Assembly: GCA_014904985.1 (NCBI GenBank) | Contig: MU129064.1 | Span: forward strand, 78,052 to 142,051 | Source of the DNA: Hydnum rufescens UP504 | Taxonomy: Eukaryota; Basidiomycota; Agaricomycetes; Cantharellales; Hydnaceae | DNA: 64,000 nt | Direction: 5' to 3' | Shown here: one piece after another, positions 53,357 to 63,410 of the stretch | Layout of the letters: each line of letters starts with the position of its first letter | Position numbering within the stretch: position 1 is the stretch's first letter | Program-made: the position numbers and the translations under genes | The notes under the pieces: model-generated | What the model was told of the DNA's origin: nothing | What the model saw: only the letters and a program-made list of their open reading frames with translations | Databases searched by the model: none

Positions 53357-55836
53357 TCACAAAATTCCCAAGGCTCGACAAATATCCGATATGGTGGGAC
53401 GAGAAGCAGGGTCGCCGCCCAGCTACGCTCCAAGAACCCAAGACTATGACGAGAGACGATAGAACTAACCTTGTATGGGAGCTCTCCTCCACTAATAGCA
53501 CGGATTATCTGGGCCTCGATCCTATGCCAGTTGTATGGAGGGTCTCCAGTCATGATCTACGAACAGCGGGAGAGAATGAGGATCGGAAAAAATCGCAACG
53601 GCACGGTGAGTGCAGACCTCGGCATAGGTGCATGCATAGGCGTAAACATCAGATTGAATGCTTCTCCTTTCCTCAGCCTCGGAAAGCAGCTCTGGAGCCA
53701 TAAAACGAAGCGTGCCGCCGAAGGCGGAAGACGTGAAGCCAGTCGGACTGTTGTCAAGCACCGTGGACAGGCCGAAATCGCACAAGGCAGCATGTCCCTC
53801 AGTTCCAACAAGAACGTTTGCCTTCGAGGACGGGTTAGAGGGGATATAAGATGGATGGTATGTGAGTAATATCGAACCCCTTTCAAGTCTCCAGTGGACA
53901 ATGGATGGTACATGCTCGTGGAGGTACCGCAGGCCATTCGCCACATCTTCACACTAAGGTTTTCATCAGAACATCAAATTAAGGATTACAAATGCACTGG
54001 TGTGTTACCAAAGGTTCACGTTGCGCATTGCTAACTTTTTGGAGATACTGGAGAATATTCCCATGTGAATACCAAGGTGACACGAGACCTGCACCGGAAT
54101 CTCCTGAAACGAGGCCCAGAAGAGGTGCGATATTCTGATGGATTAGGGACTTCCAAACTCGCGCTTCCCTTTTCAATCTCTACAGGATAGTCGCGTCAAT
54201 GGTCGTATTAATGGGATCTCGGTCAACAGCTATTCGCTTGTACCTTGAGAGTTTTCACCGAACCTTCGTTCTCCAGATACGTTACCTGAAGTATCTTCAC
54301 AGCAACCTGCTTCAAGAGGAGGATTTTAGCGGCACAAACGTTTTTCAAGATCTTCTGCATACCTTAATGGAGGGTCCTCCAAACTTCTTCCAATCTGCAG
54401 AATACACGAGAGAATATCCTCCTCTGGCAACCAAGGTCTTGTTGCGTATTTCGCGAGTGATATCAGGAACCTCGGGGTCCTGTAGGGATAGGGGGCTTTT
54501 TGTTGGGAACGAGTCCGAGCTATTTCTACTTCTAAGACGGTTCAAACTCCGTGTTCGTACGCCGCGTGGGCTTAAGAAACTTGAAGAACCAGAGGGTGCA
54601 AGGCTGTTCACACTACCAGGAGGTAGAGCGATTTGTCCCAAGCTTTGCTGATTGACGGTGGGATCCCATCGTCCATTGAATACATTTCCTGGTTTTGGGA
54701 TTCCACCATCTGACTCAAAGTCATCGGATTTGGTGCTCGAGCGGGAGGGGGCCTCTACAGATATCCTCGGGGGGAGACGACTGGACACAGGCAAGCTTCT
54801 TGGCTGTGAGGTCCAAGATGTGTGTCCTCGTCGCTGCTTGGAGAGGCTCTTGGGGTCCTGGATTACATCATCCTGATTATAGTTGTCTGGGTCGTGTGTC
54901 AAAGGGGTGGGAAAGGAGGCCGCCATAGCCCGGCGGATTGATTCGGGTAAAATATTTTCTGAAGAGTCGGGAGCCGGATCCCATTTTCCATTAAAAACAT
55001 CTTCCGGCTCATAACCCCCCACTCCCTCTGAATCTGAGTCATCCTCCTCGAGAGTCCCATTATCGAATTCGTCCTCGTACGAGAATGGAGACCCCAAGTC
55101 GGATCTGGGAGCTTGAGTGCGATGCATATCATTATAAAGTCCCCAGTCACGATCGCTCAAGGGTACCTTGCTTAGCTGCTTCATCAACCCTTGGCGGCAT
55201 CTGCCAACCTGGCGCCTTTCCGAATGGCGAGTGTCCAGCACGTGCTTCATACATTAGGTGCAAGGCAATGGTAAACCCTTCTAGGTTGATTAGCCCGTTT
55301 TCGTCGATATCCGCTAGGTGCCTGGAAGCGCGAAACGATAGCCCCTTGAGCAGAGACACAATGTGCACAAAAATGAGGCACAACCAACCATATCTTGTTC
55401 AAGGTGCTCCTATTGAGGCCAGTTTTCAGCATGAACGGTATCATAGTGCGCTCCATGATGAAGCCAAAGCCTCCATCGTGTCGATTCAGTGTTCTGAACC
55501 ATTGCCTCGCGGTTGCATGAACTTGTTCAGGTATGGATCCCCACGCTCGGTTCAGCGGTTCTGGATTCCCAGAGGATCCCTCCAGATCATGCCGCATCGA
55601 CATCAGTGTACACCTATGAGCGGCAGATGCTTTCAAGCGCTGTGTGAATTCATTGGCGGCTCAGAAAGGCATCGGATTTCACCGATAGATACAGGTGCAG
55701 ATGTATCTCCCAAAGAATCATCGACTACTCTTTTCGTATATTTCAGCAATCCTAGGCCTGCTCCCTGTGGAAGAAATTGAGAAATTTGTGCAGTTACAGG
55801 TCGATTTAGAGAGAGACTCGAAATCCTGCGCGCCAT
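53357..55836 (-). CDS. EH-domain / protein-kinase fusion protein
   Basis: Likely start MARRISSLSLNRPVTAQISQ. An Eps15-homology domain follows: ATARQWFRTLNRHDGGFGFI, MLKTGLNRSTLNKIW, a phase-2 intron, then HLADIDENGLINLEGFTIAL and HLMYEARAG. The EF-hand loop has Asp1, Asp3 and Asn5 but Gly at position 12, so calcium binding is doubtful. After a 55-nt intron comes an acidic/Ser-rich linker with two matching motifs, VFNGKWDP and VFNGRWDP, about 110 residues apart. The kinase domain shows a Gly loop (VARGGYSLVYSADW), the beta-3 Lys in QVAVKILQ, RLKREARVWKSLIHQNIAPL, a catalytic HGDLKG once an extra base (A at 53893) is discounted, CDFGLS, MAPELL and SDVYAYACTYAEV. It ends DPASRPTISDICRALGIL. The kinase half is TKL-like, of the type expanded in Agaricomycetes. 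EH domains normally bind Asn-Pro-Phe motifs in endocytosis, so an endocytic or membrane-signalling kinase is inferred. Confidence 0.75.
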
Positions 55837-56474
55837 ACCGTAGGTAACACGAAACTGAATTGGAGCGGACCTCTGATTTGCACTGATTTGCGCGTCGGAA
55901 CCAGCAGTTTCCCCTCCCGAGAGTCCGCTAAACGCACCCCCGGTGCATGTCGCTTGCTGCTATCAGGTGCGAACAGCTTTCGGCATCCTCTGCGCCTACG
56001 CTATCAATCAGATATTCCCTCACTCTCGCTTACTTGCTCGCCTCCTAATATTAATACTGTGTTGTTCTACGCCAACACCGCCCTCTTCCGCTTACATAAG
56101 AAATCCACGCTGGGAAATGATTATATGACCCTGGCACATGTGACACCCTGGTCTAGAAAAGCCACAGAACATTGTTGAAGTGTGTGTACGGACGGAAACC
56201 CATGCCATAGTATATTCAATAATTATTTGGGTAATGATATTGCAGAAAATGGCAAGAATGAGCAAGATCTGAATAATTGTAAGGTAATGTACCTAGACTC
56301 GTGACCAGCCCTCGAACCGAGCCGTCGAGGGACTGGTGCAATGGGGATTGCCGGCAGGTTCTGTCTGACGACCAATCACAATCCAGCAAAGGCTGGCAGT
56401 AGTGTTGCCGCGACTCGGGCTTCGAGTCGACTTAAGTCCGAGTCAAGCCGTTTTCAAGCGGAGTCAAGCGCAAG
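55837..56474. other. Kinase promoter and unassigned sequence
   Basis: About 640 bp with no supported gene. The right part (56415-56470) contains repeated GAGTC/CAAGC words leading into the fold-back element. Confidence 0.4.
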
Positions 56475-56691
56475 GACCCGCTTGAATAGCGCTCTATTAG
56501 GTCCCAAATGTATTGCCAGCTAAAAGGGTCTCTTCTTATGTAATAACCCAAATTTAGTAATATGATTTTCTTCCTAGCCCCATTAGGGAAGTTACATTAC
56601 TAAAACAGGCCAGATTTGGTTTATTACATAACATGTGGACCCTTAACTGGCAATATATTTGGGACCTAATAGAGCGCTATTCAAGCGAGTC
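56475..56691. mobile_element. Fold-back MITE-like element, 217 bp
   Basis: The left arm starting GAC-CGCTTGAATAGCGCTCTA (56475 on) and the right arm ending TAGAGCGCTATTCAAGCGAG (to 56691) are reverse complements over about 100 bp with few mismatches. Shared words include ATTAGGTCCCAAAT, TTGCCAG and TATGTAATAA; the centre is a near-palindrome around CTAGCCCCATTAGGG. It encodes nothing. The structure is that of a non-autonomous fold-back transposon. No clear target-site duplication is visible. Confidence 0.8.
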
Positions 56692-57370
56692 TCTATATAG
56701 AGGCTGGTAGGAACCTGCCTACATGTAACCGGGGGGCGATTATGTAATCAGCTTCAGCCTTCCCATTGGTTGGATCAGTTGAACTATGCACTTTGACTTT
56801 ATGGATTTCGTCAAAATTGACACTAGCGGCAGGTGCTCTCTGACATCCTTGCTCTTGCGAGACTTAAAGTACTATACTGAATTTGTCTGGAGATCTGCCA
56901 GCCTACTGTATTTCAAGAGGAGCTTGCGAGTTGATTTTATTTGAACAAACTGCAGGCAGGATTCCCCAGCTCACTAGCTCCAATAGCAAGGGAAGCTTAA
57001 GCCCCAGCTTGGCAAGTATATCTAGGTGCATATGATTCATCATGGATACCTGAGTCGAGTCCCGCAGCAGAAAAAGCATTGAAAACTAGTACCTATATTG
57101 CTTACATAAAATGGACCCCCCGAAATGCAACCATCAGATTTCGAACTCCGCATTCAACTCCGCGCTCCATTTGCATCCGCCACTATCAGCGAGACCTAGC
57201 TGCTGCCGCTTAACATCTGCACAATACTACAGAATGGCCAGGCAAGCATATCAGAACTCTTGAGAACACACTAGTCCTTTTCTGGCAACTGGTCAGTCAC
57301 ATGTCACAGTCCCCGTGACCTGTGGTTCTGGGGCTTACATAAAATTATGTGATGACCTAAGGTTGTCGCG

Positions 57371-57472
57371 CTAGTGATTTGTTCTGTTGGTGTCTTACAG
57401 TTTGTTGTTACTGGCTTAGGTGTGTGTAAACTTGCAGAGCAAGTCTAGGTGCATAGGAATGCTGTTTGACTG
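57371..57472 (+). repeat. Direct repeat, copy 1
   Basis: Begins CTAGTGATTTGTTCTGTTGG and includes TTTGTTGTTACTGGCTTAGG and CATAGGAATGCTGTTTGACT; matches copy 2 at 57848-57951 at about 90% identity. Confidence 0.85.
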
Positions 57473-57847
57473 TTGGGCAGGACGGGCAATTGGAGGTGGG
57501 TGGGTGGGCTCCTTTCCATGCATTCTTATGACTTGGCCAGTCACAATGACTGCTGAGAACTAATTTAAATTTTCACTGAGGTCTAGCATCTATTGCACTC
57601 TGCAAGGATAAACCATAATGTATAATAATATCCCACTCTTGGGACTCTTGTCTAGGGAAGGAGGGCAATTCATTGATGTTTGGGTGGGCAAGGTGGGTGA
57701 ATGAGATGTTTGTTGCTGGCTGTCATGTCGATCATCTGGACTGCAAAGGAGTCCAGAAGCAAGTTCTCGGAGCTTGCCAATCAACTGCATGTCCACTCAT
57801 ACTCTAGCCCACGTTCTCAGATGTTGTTCCTTTGGCCCGAAACTACT

Positions 57848-57951
57848 AGCTAGCGATTCATTCCATTGGTGTCTTATGGTTTGTTGTTACTGGCTTAGGT
57901 GTGTGTAAACTTGCGGAGCAAGTCTAGGTGCATAGGAATGCTGTTTGACTG
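57848..57951 (+). repeat. Direct repeat, copy 2
   Basis: Begins CTAGCGATTCATTCCATTGG, about 478 bp after copy 1 in the same orientation. The recombinase fragment starts about 120 bp further on. Could be the edges of an inserted element or a tandem duplication. Confidence 0.85.
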
Positions 57952-58070
57952 TCTCCCAAGCAGCCGAAGGCCACCACAGTCAAGGAGCTTGATCCTACTG
58001 TCACCACACCACCTATGGCTGTTCTCTTGTAAAGTCCTAGTTATTCTGGCTATATATAAGAACCATGGTA

Positions 58071-58781
58071 CTAGGTTCCTTTCCAAGATGTCTTGGCTCT
58101 CTTCTTCAGAGGTAACAGGCTTGTACTTAACTCATCTTGTGCTTCCTCAATTTCCTTCCACCTCTTTTTCACATCTGTACTTGCATCATGAAGGAAGGTG
58201 TCCACCTCTTGTACAATCTCTACCTGCTGCGAAGCATTGTGAATATGCAGTGGTATGATTGCTTGCATATTGTGCCAGTAGATATAGAATGCATCTGAGG
58301 TCCATCGGCCTAACTGTTGTACAATATTAACATCTGTACCACATGTTAGATGATGTGTGGTACCACTGATGCAAAAGCTATGGCCGCATGGGCCTTGCAA
58401 ACCCTGTTTGGCCCAGATCTCATTGCAGTGATCTGTCACTGAGTGTTTTACCATCAGTTGCCAGCCGGTGCTGGTCAGAAAACCAAAGAAATGTGCCTTG
58501 GAAGGTAAGTTGCCATTTGTAATCTGCTGCTGTTGAATTGCACAATAGGGGCAGGAGCAATCATCCTCATAGGTGAGAATCAAGGCCACACCTGTGCATT
58601 GGGTAGTCTTCATCCATGGGATATGGATGGATACAGATTCTGCCTTTCCATGAGAGGACCATGAGATTGTCAGGGCGACATTGCCATCGAAGCCACAAAC
58701 AGAAAGAGGAAAGAGATTAATTAACCACACACTATCGCAGTGGGAATCCTGAGTATACACCACACAACAAGGGACACACAA
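58071..58781 (-). pseudogene. Tyrosine recombinase C-terminal fragment
   Basis: An open frame of 236 codons. Its diagnostic block is GPCGHSFCISGTTHHLTCGT, then IVQQLGRWTSDAFYIYWHN. This matches the C-terminal catalytic region of tyrosine recombinases abundant in basidiomycete Crypton-like elements, normally GHS(F/L)R-I-G-G-T...GRW.S.AF..YWR. The GRW box and a candidate nucleophile Tyr (YIYW) are present, but the catalytic Arg is Cys here, so activity is unlikely. Only the C-terminal half is present, and the first 15 codons look like non-coding flank. A charged coiled tail (VKKRWKEIEEAQDELS) follows. It is probably a transposon remnant. Confidence 0.65.
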
Positions 58782-58812
58782 GTCTCACACCTATCACAGT
58801 GGGAATCCTGAG
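58731..58812 (+). repeat. Two 22-bp direct repeats, CTATCRCAGTGGGAATCCTGAG
   Basis: The motif starts at about 58732 and again at 58791, 59 bp apart, differing at one base. It sits at the junction between the recombinase fragment and the gypsy element and may mark part of a long terminal repeat. Confidence 0.75.
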
Positions 58813-58965
58813 AGATCGAAACTAGTGATCCCCCAACTGCGAAGGGCTATAAATACTATTTCCTGCACACAGCCTCCAGCCTTCCAGAGTCTTCCACCAT
58901 CTTCCATAACCTTCCGGATCCTCCTAGAATGCTGGCTCCACAGCCCATCAGTCAGCCTCCACAGC
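58790..58965 (-). repeat. Candidate 3' LTR segment of the gypsy element
   Basis: On the minus strand this stretch carries repeated GGAAG words followed by TATTTATAGCCC, reminiscent of chromoviral LTR U3 and TATA regions. It lies downstream of the element's last ORF. The matching 5' LTR lies outside the window, so the borders cannot be fixed. Confidence 0.3.
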
Positions 58966-59060
58966 CACCATCACTAAGCCTCACTAAGCTGACGCAGCTG
59001 TGTTATGAATCCTGTGCACACCTCCACATGGCTATGCCCCAACTTCCATATGTATCCCCC

Positions 59061-59438
59061 TTAGTGTATGTACTTCCAAGGCAGTGTATGCCTGGGTACT
59101 CCAAAGGTGTCCAAAGTGTCAAAGGACCGTAATGATGTGGATGGAGTACAGATTGGGACAGGTGATGTGGATGCAGGGACTGGGGGTAGAGGAGGAGGAG
59201 GGGGAGTCTGGATTGGCAACTCCATGGACTCACGTGGGGAACGAGGGAACGACAGGTGCTGACAAGGGCGCCAATGCTGCCACTGGTTGACTACCCAGCC
59301 CATAGCCCACTGGCCAAGGCCCAATAGAATGAGGGCAATAATAATAAGAGAAATGCCAATAATGGCAAGGATGACAATAACCCCTGTAGTGAATGGAGGG
59401 AGAGAGGAGACAAGAGCATTTGAGGAAGTAGGCGCCAT
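59061..59438 (-). CDS. Transmembrane ORF downstream of the gypsy integrase
   Basis: 125 codons from ATG to stop. MAPTSSNALVSSLPPFTTG is followed by one strong hydrophobic helix (VIVILAIIGISLIIIALILL), then GLGQWAMGWVVNQWQHW. A Pro/Ser/Thr-rich tail contains seven near-consecutive prolines. It begins 77 bp after the chromodomain ORF and lies between integrase and the presumed 3' LTR, the position an env-like gene takes in some gypsy elements. There is no cleavable signal or fusion-peptide evidence, so function is unknown. Confidence 0.55.
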   Translation of the reverse strand: MAPTSSNALVSSLPPFTTGVIVILAIIGISLIIIALILLGLGQWAMGWVVNQWQHWRPCQHLSFPRSPRESMELPIQTPPPPPLPPVPASTSPVPICTPSTSLRSFDTLDTFGVPRHTLPWKYIH

Positions 59439-59514
59439 ATGATAGAGTCGATGAAGAATGATACTCTGACGGGTAAGTCCTTAGGCGGAAGCAAATGTCA
59501 ATTTGATCCTGACA

Positions 59515-59917
59515 TCACCCCCTTTTAGGACTTGGCATCATGACGAGTTTTCCTTGAGTCCAGTCAAATAAAGTATGCTGGGGGACCTCAGTAAAATTTT
59601 CGAAGCGGGTGAAAGGTAGGGTATCCCAGATAGCAGTGGCAATACGACATGGGGAGTTTGGATGGAGGCGATGGAAGTCATCCAGGAGCCGTTTTAGAGT
59701 TGCCGAGGTTCGATTCTGGTTCCCAACTGTTTTCCTCTGGGCCATAGCCTTTCCATTTAATGAGGTATTGCAGTTTTGTACAATAGAGATGACTGTCCAA
59801 AATTGTCTCAACCTCATATTCGGTGTCACCCTTTGCCGTAATGATCGGTTTGGGTACTGGGGGCTGATGTCGCTCAGGAATACAATCAGGTCCGAATGGG
59901 CCGAAGTTTGCTGACAT
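59515..59917 (-). CDS. Chromodomain at the integrase C-terminus
   Basis: EYEVETILDSHLYCTKLQYL then IKWKGYGPEENSWEPESNL is a complete chromodomain core with aromatic-cage positions visible (Tyr, Trp, Trp/Glu). In chromoviruses it directs integration, often to heterochromatin carrying methylated histone H3. The frame shifts soon after SNL. The following bases encode a short Lys/Arg-rich tail in another frame. Confidence 0.85.
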
Positions 59918-60899
59918 GGAACACTGGGTGGACTTGTTGGAAGTTCCAGGTGAGTTTTAGCCGATAGGCCGATGGCGAGATAACTTTGTCAATCGGGAAG
60001 GGACCAAACCACTTGTCATCAAACTTCTTGGTAGGGTGCGTCGTTGTGATGTTTTCTGCATCAAGCCAAAAACTTTTATCCCTTTTTTCCATAACCCTGG
60101 TTTTTCAGTTTGGCGATTGAGCCCAATCATAAGAAGCGTGCCCATGGTCCATGGTTGCTTGCTTGCCGAAGAAGCAGACTTGCCCTCTCTTGGTTTGTGG
60201 TTTTTGGCTTCCAAATAACGTTTTTTCAACAAAACTTCCAACAGGCTTTTCCCAAGGTTGGGGTTCCGATAAGGCCTTCTGTGGCCAGACGGTGGGTGGT
60301 TGGCCCTGTTATCGAGTTCAAAAGGGAGTGTCGGGGTGGCCAGAGTTGAATGCGATATTATAGGTGAACTCTGCTAATGCCATCCAGTCATACAATCATC
60401 TGCCTCTTCATTGACCGAAAGAGGTGTAGATATTGTTTCGATTTTCCTGATTGACTTCGCTTCAAGTCTGACCCATCAGTTTGAGGATGGTTATGCCGTA
60501 GACAGGGAAGTGTGGGAATGCCAAAGGATGATTGAGTTCCTTCCATAAAGGAGGATGCGAACTGGGGTCCCCGATCACTGATAATCTCTTCAGGTAAGCC
60601 GTGATGCTTCCAAACATGGTCATGATAGAGTCGAGCAAGTCCCTACAGAGTCAACCTTGTCTGTAGTTGGGATTGCATGCCATTCGTTTTGATAGGCGGT
60701 CAACCACTACCCAAATTGCATTATATCCCCGACTGAGTGGGAGGCCTGTGATGAAGTCTGTGGTGACGATTTGCCATCGATGATCTGGAACCCGATTTGG
60801 TTGGAGTTTCCCTAGTGGCATGGTGGGGAATGTTTTAGTGCCAATTGCATCTGTCAACACCCCATACATAGTCAGCAAATATCCGTGTGATTCCTGCAC
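59886..60899 (-). pseudogene. Gypsy integrase core and GPY/F module, frame-broken
   Basis: Integrase core piece: DHRWQIVTTDFITGLPLSRG with YNAIWVVVDRLSKRM, including the first catalytic Asp (TTDF) and the second (VVVDRLSK). A gap region at 60240-60650 is readable only with frame changes. Then the GPY/F module: KFDDKWFGPFPIDKVISPSA with YRLKLTWNFQQVHPVFHVSK and LRP. At least three frameshifts separate these blocks, so no functional integrase is encoded as written. Confidence 0.8.
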
Positions 60900-61109
60900 C
60901 AGTAATTGCGAGTGACTAGCTCAACTGTCTTTTTCCATCGACAGGGTGCCCAGCCACAGGAGTGTCATGATGAGGCCTTGACAATGTCATGATGCAACTT
61001 GGGATTGCGTTGGGCATAAACTTTTCCTAAAGGAAGGATAAGCCATCAGATACAACCCAACCATCCTCCTCAGATCCCATCCAGATCCTTTATTGCCTTG
61101 GCCACTGAC

Positions 61110-61442
61110 TCATCTAAGGTCCTTTGAGTCCACGAAATCCTCCACTGGAAAATCAGCCCCCAAGACCCTGTATGGGCAAGCTTTCTGTTGCCTTAATCTG
61201 GAAGAGCTTGGGTGGAAGAAGGTCTGATTTTGGTTATCTTTCTCCCCATGATGATGATCAGCTCGGCGAGATAAGCCATCAGGTTTAGTGGAACTCTTTC
61301 CAGGGGCGGTGGGTGATGTGGAAAAATCCAAAAACAGGATAAGAAACAGGACCAGCATGCCTGTCGCCGATTGAGAGATTGGGCCGTCATGAAATAGACA
61401 AAATTTGCGGTGATCAGTCAAGATTTCTACTGGATGTGCCAC
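61110..61442 (-). pseudogene. Gypsy RNase H C-terminal part, degenerate
   Basis: HPVEILTDHRKF, then after frame changes the block corresponding to a Ser-Arg-Arg-Gln-Ala-Arg-Trp motif, and STKPDGLSRRADHH, the usual RNase H to integrase junction of gypsy elements. Catalytic residues are not all in one frame. Confidence 0.7.
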
Positions 61443-61652
61443 TCCCCTCCAAGGAGGTGTTGAAATTCTTGTAAGCCACAGATGATTGCCAATAGCTCTT
61501 TGTTGTGGATTTCATAATTGCGCTCCACATCATTGAGACTTTGGAAATAATCCCACTGGGTGCCACTTGTCATCATCCCTTAGCTGGGAGAGGAACAGCC
61601 CCTGTAGCAAAATCAGAACTATCTGCTTTCCAGACAGTAGGGCCGATCAGCA

Positions 61653-63410
61653 TCAGGATGCACAAGAATGGGCATTTGAGGTGATGGCTGTCTTTAGTTG
61701 ATCAAAGGCCTTCTGCTGATCCTCAGCCCATTTCCATGGTGCATCTTTCCGAGTGAGTTGGTGAAGGGGATGGGCAATATGTGAGAAATTTTTGATGAAG
61801 CGTCGGTAAAAGTTGACAAAGCCAAGGAATGATTGAACCTCTTTGACTGTTGTAGGAGATGGCCATTCCCGAACTCCAGCAACCTTAACGGGATCCATTC
61901 CAACTTGTCCTGGGGATAGGATAAGTCCAAGATACTCCACGGTTGCAGCTCCAAAGGTGCACTTTTCAGCCTTGAGGAACAGATTATTTTCTCGCAGGAT
62001 TTGGAGGACTTTTCGGACTACCTCGTAGTGTTGTGTGAGTGTTTCAGTAAAAACCAGAATATCGTCCATGTACATGGCTACCACTCCTTCTGCGACAAGA
62101 TCTTTGAAGAGGTGATTCATCATGGTTTGAAAGGTGGCAGGGCTATTAGTCAGCCCAAAGAACATGACAACTGGTTCGAAGAGTCCTCGGTTGGTGCAGA
62201 ATGCTGCCTTCCATTCATCTCCTTCGTGCATCCGAATATTGTTGTAGCCCCATCGCATGTCCAACTTGGTGAAGAACTTGGCCTGAGTGACTCGATTTAA
62301 GATGTCTGTCACCAGGGGGAGAGGATAAGCATTTTTCACCGTAGCAGTGTTGAGCTTCTGATAATCCTGGACAAAGCGTAGGCCTCCATCCTTCTTTTTG
62401 ACAAAGATGACAGGGGCAGCTATGGGTGACTTGGATGGGTGGATTTGTCCAGTCTCTAGGTGCTCCTTCAAGAAGGCATCCATCTCTAGCTGCTCATTGG
62501 GGGATAATGGGTATAATTTCACCCCAGTATGCACAATGTCCTCTTTTAGCTCAATAGCATGGTCCCAGGGATGACGTGGGGGAAGGTGATTGAAGGATTC
62601 CTTAGCGAAGACATCATGGAAGTTGTGGTACTGTTTGGGCACCATTTCTTCAAAGGGGCGCTTCTTAAAGGTCTTCTTATGCTGTTCAATGGCGAGGCGG
62701 GTGGATATAGATTCAGTTGCAGAGATATGCTCTTCAGGGTGAAGGAAGACTACAAAGATACAATCTTCCCCATGCACATCTTCCTGGTTATCACCAGGCG
62801 AGCTCTTGCCTGTTTTCTTTGATAGAACACCTGGACTAGGCTTTTCTATGAAAGAGGGAGGTGAGGGCACGGTCTGGTCAAGCGAAGACAATGGGGAAGA
62901 GTGGTGGTGTGGTGAATTTCTATCACCCTTGTGATCTCCCTCGGGCCTCAACTGTTGGCATACACCCTGGAGATGCCCATCTCCCGCATTTGCCCAGAGG
63001 GACTGACTGGGCAAAGATAGGATAGGATCTCCTTGGCGACTGAGTGATGGAAGAGGACCAGGTGGAGATACAGATGCAGAGGGGTTAAGGCTGCGTCCAG
63101 AGTTTTCCTTTGCTAAGACAACACGGACACGTTGCAACCCACATCCATCAGGACACCATGTCATTGCCACCTTACCCATCGACCAGTTGATCTCAGGGTT
63201 ATGATGAACAAGCCAGGTGTGCCCTACAATGAGGGGAACCTGTCCCAGGCTAGTCACAGCAAATGTACTTTTCTCTGAATGGTCGCCAAAGCGCATCAGG
63301 AGATCGACTTCTTCTTGAACTGAGCCAGCGTTGTTGAGGGTGCCATCAATGTTGTAAAGTGGAATCGGCCATGGGAGTTTGCTGAGTAGTAAGATTTTTG
63401 GCCTTGACAA
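61653..63410 (-). CDS. Gypsy reverse transcriptase region of pol
   Basis: An open frame of 585 codons. RT motifs in order: FVKKKDGGLRFVQDYQKLNT, AYPLPLVTDIL, FFTKLDMRWGYNNIRM (first catalytic Asp), FGLTNSPATFQTMMN, YMDDILVF (catalytic pair), EYLGLILSPGQ and EVQSFLGFVNFYRRFIKNFS. The N-terminal 200 residues include the end of the protease and a Pro/Ser-rich spacer. The frame ends in a stop just after the connection domain, one base out from the RNase H frame. Confidence 0.92.
   Translation of the reverse strand: MSRPKILLLSKLPWPIPLYNIDGTLNNAGSVQEEVDLLMRFGDHSEKSTFAVTSLGQVPLIVGHTWLVHHNPEINWSMGKVAMTWCPDGCGLQRVRVVLAKENSGRSLNPSASVSPPGPLPSLSRQGDPILSLPSQSLWANAGDGHLQGVCQQLRPEGDHKGDRNSPHHHSSPLSSLDQTVPSPPSFIEKPSPGVLSKKTGKSSPGDNQEDVHGEDCIFVVFLHPEEHISATESISTRLAIEQHKKTFKKRPFEEMVPKQYHNFHDVFAKESFNHLPPRHPWDHAIELKEDIVHTGVKLYPLSPNEQLEMDAFLKEHLETGQIHPSKSPIAAPVIFVKKKDGGLRFVQDYQKLNTATVKNAYPLPLVTDILNRVTQAKFFTKLDMRWGYNNIRMHEGDEWKAAFCTNRGLFEPVVMFFGLTNSPATFQTMMNHLFKDLVAEGVVAMYMDDILVFTETLTQHYEVVRKVLQILRENNLFLKAEKCTFGAATVEYLGLILSPGQVGMDPVKVAGVREWPSPTTVKEVQSFLGFVNFYRRFIKNFSHIAHPLHQLTRKDAPWKWAEDQQKAFDQLKTAITSNAHSCAS

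Larger units (their letters stand above)
56692..58070. other. Repeat-derived gene-free DNA
   Basis: No coding sequence is supported. It contains the pair of direct repeats listed separately and probably consists of transposon remains next to the recombinase fragment. Confidence 0.4.
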
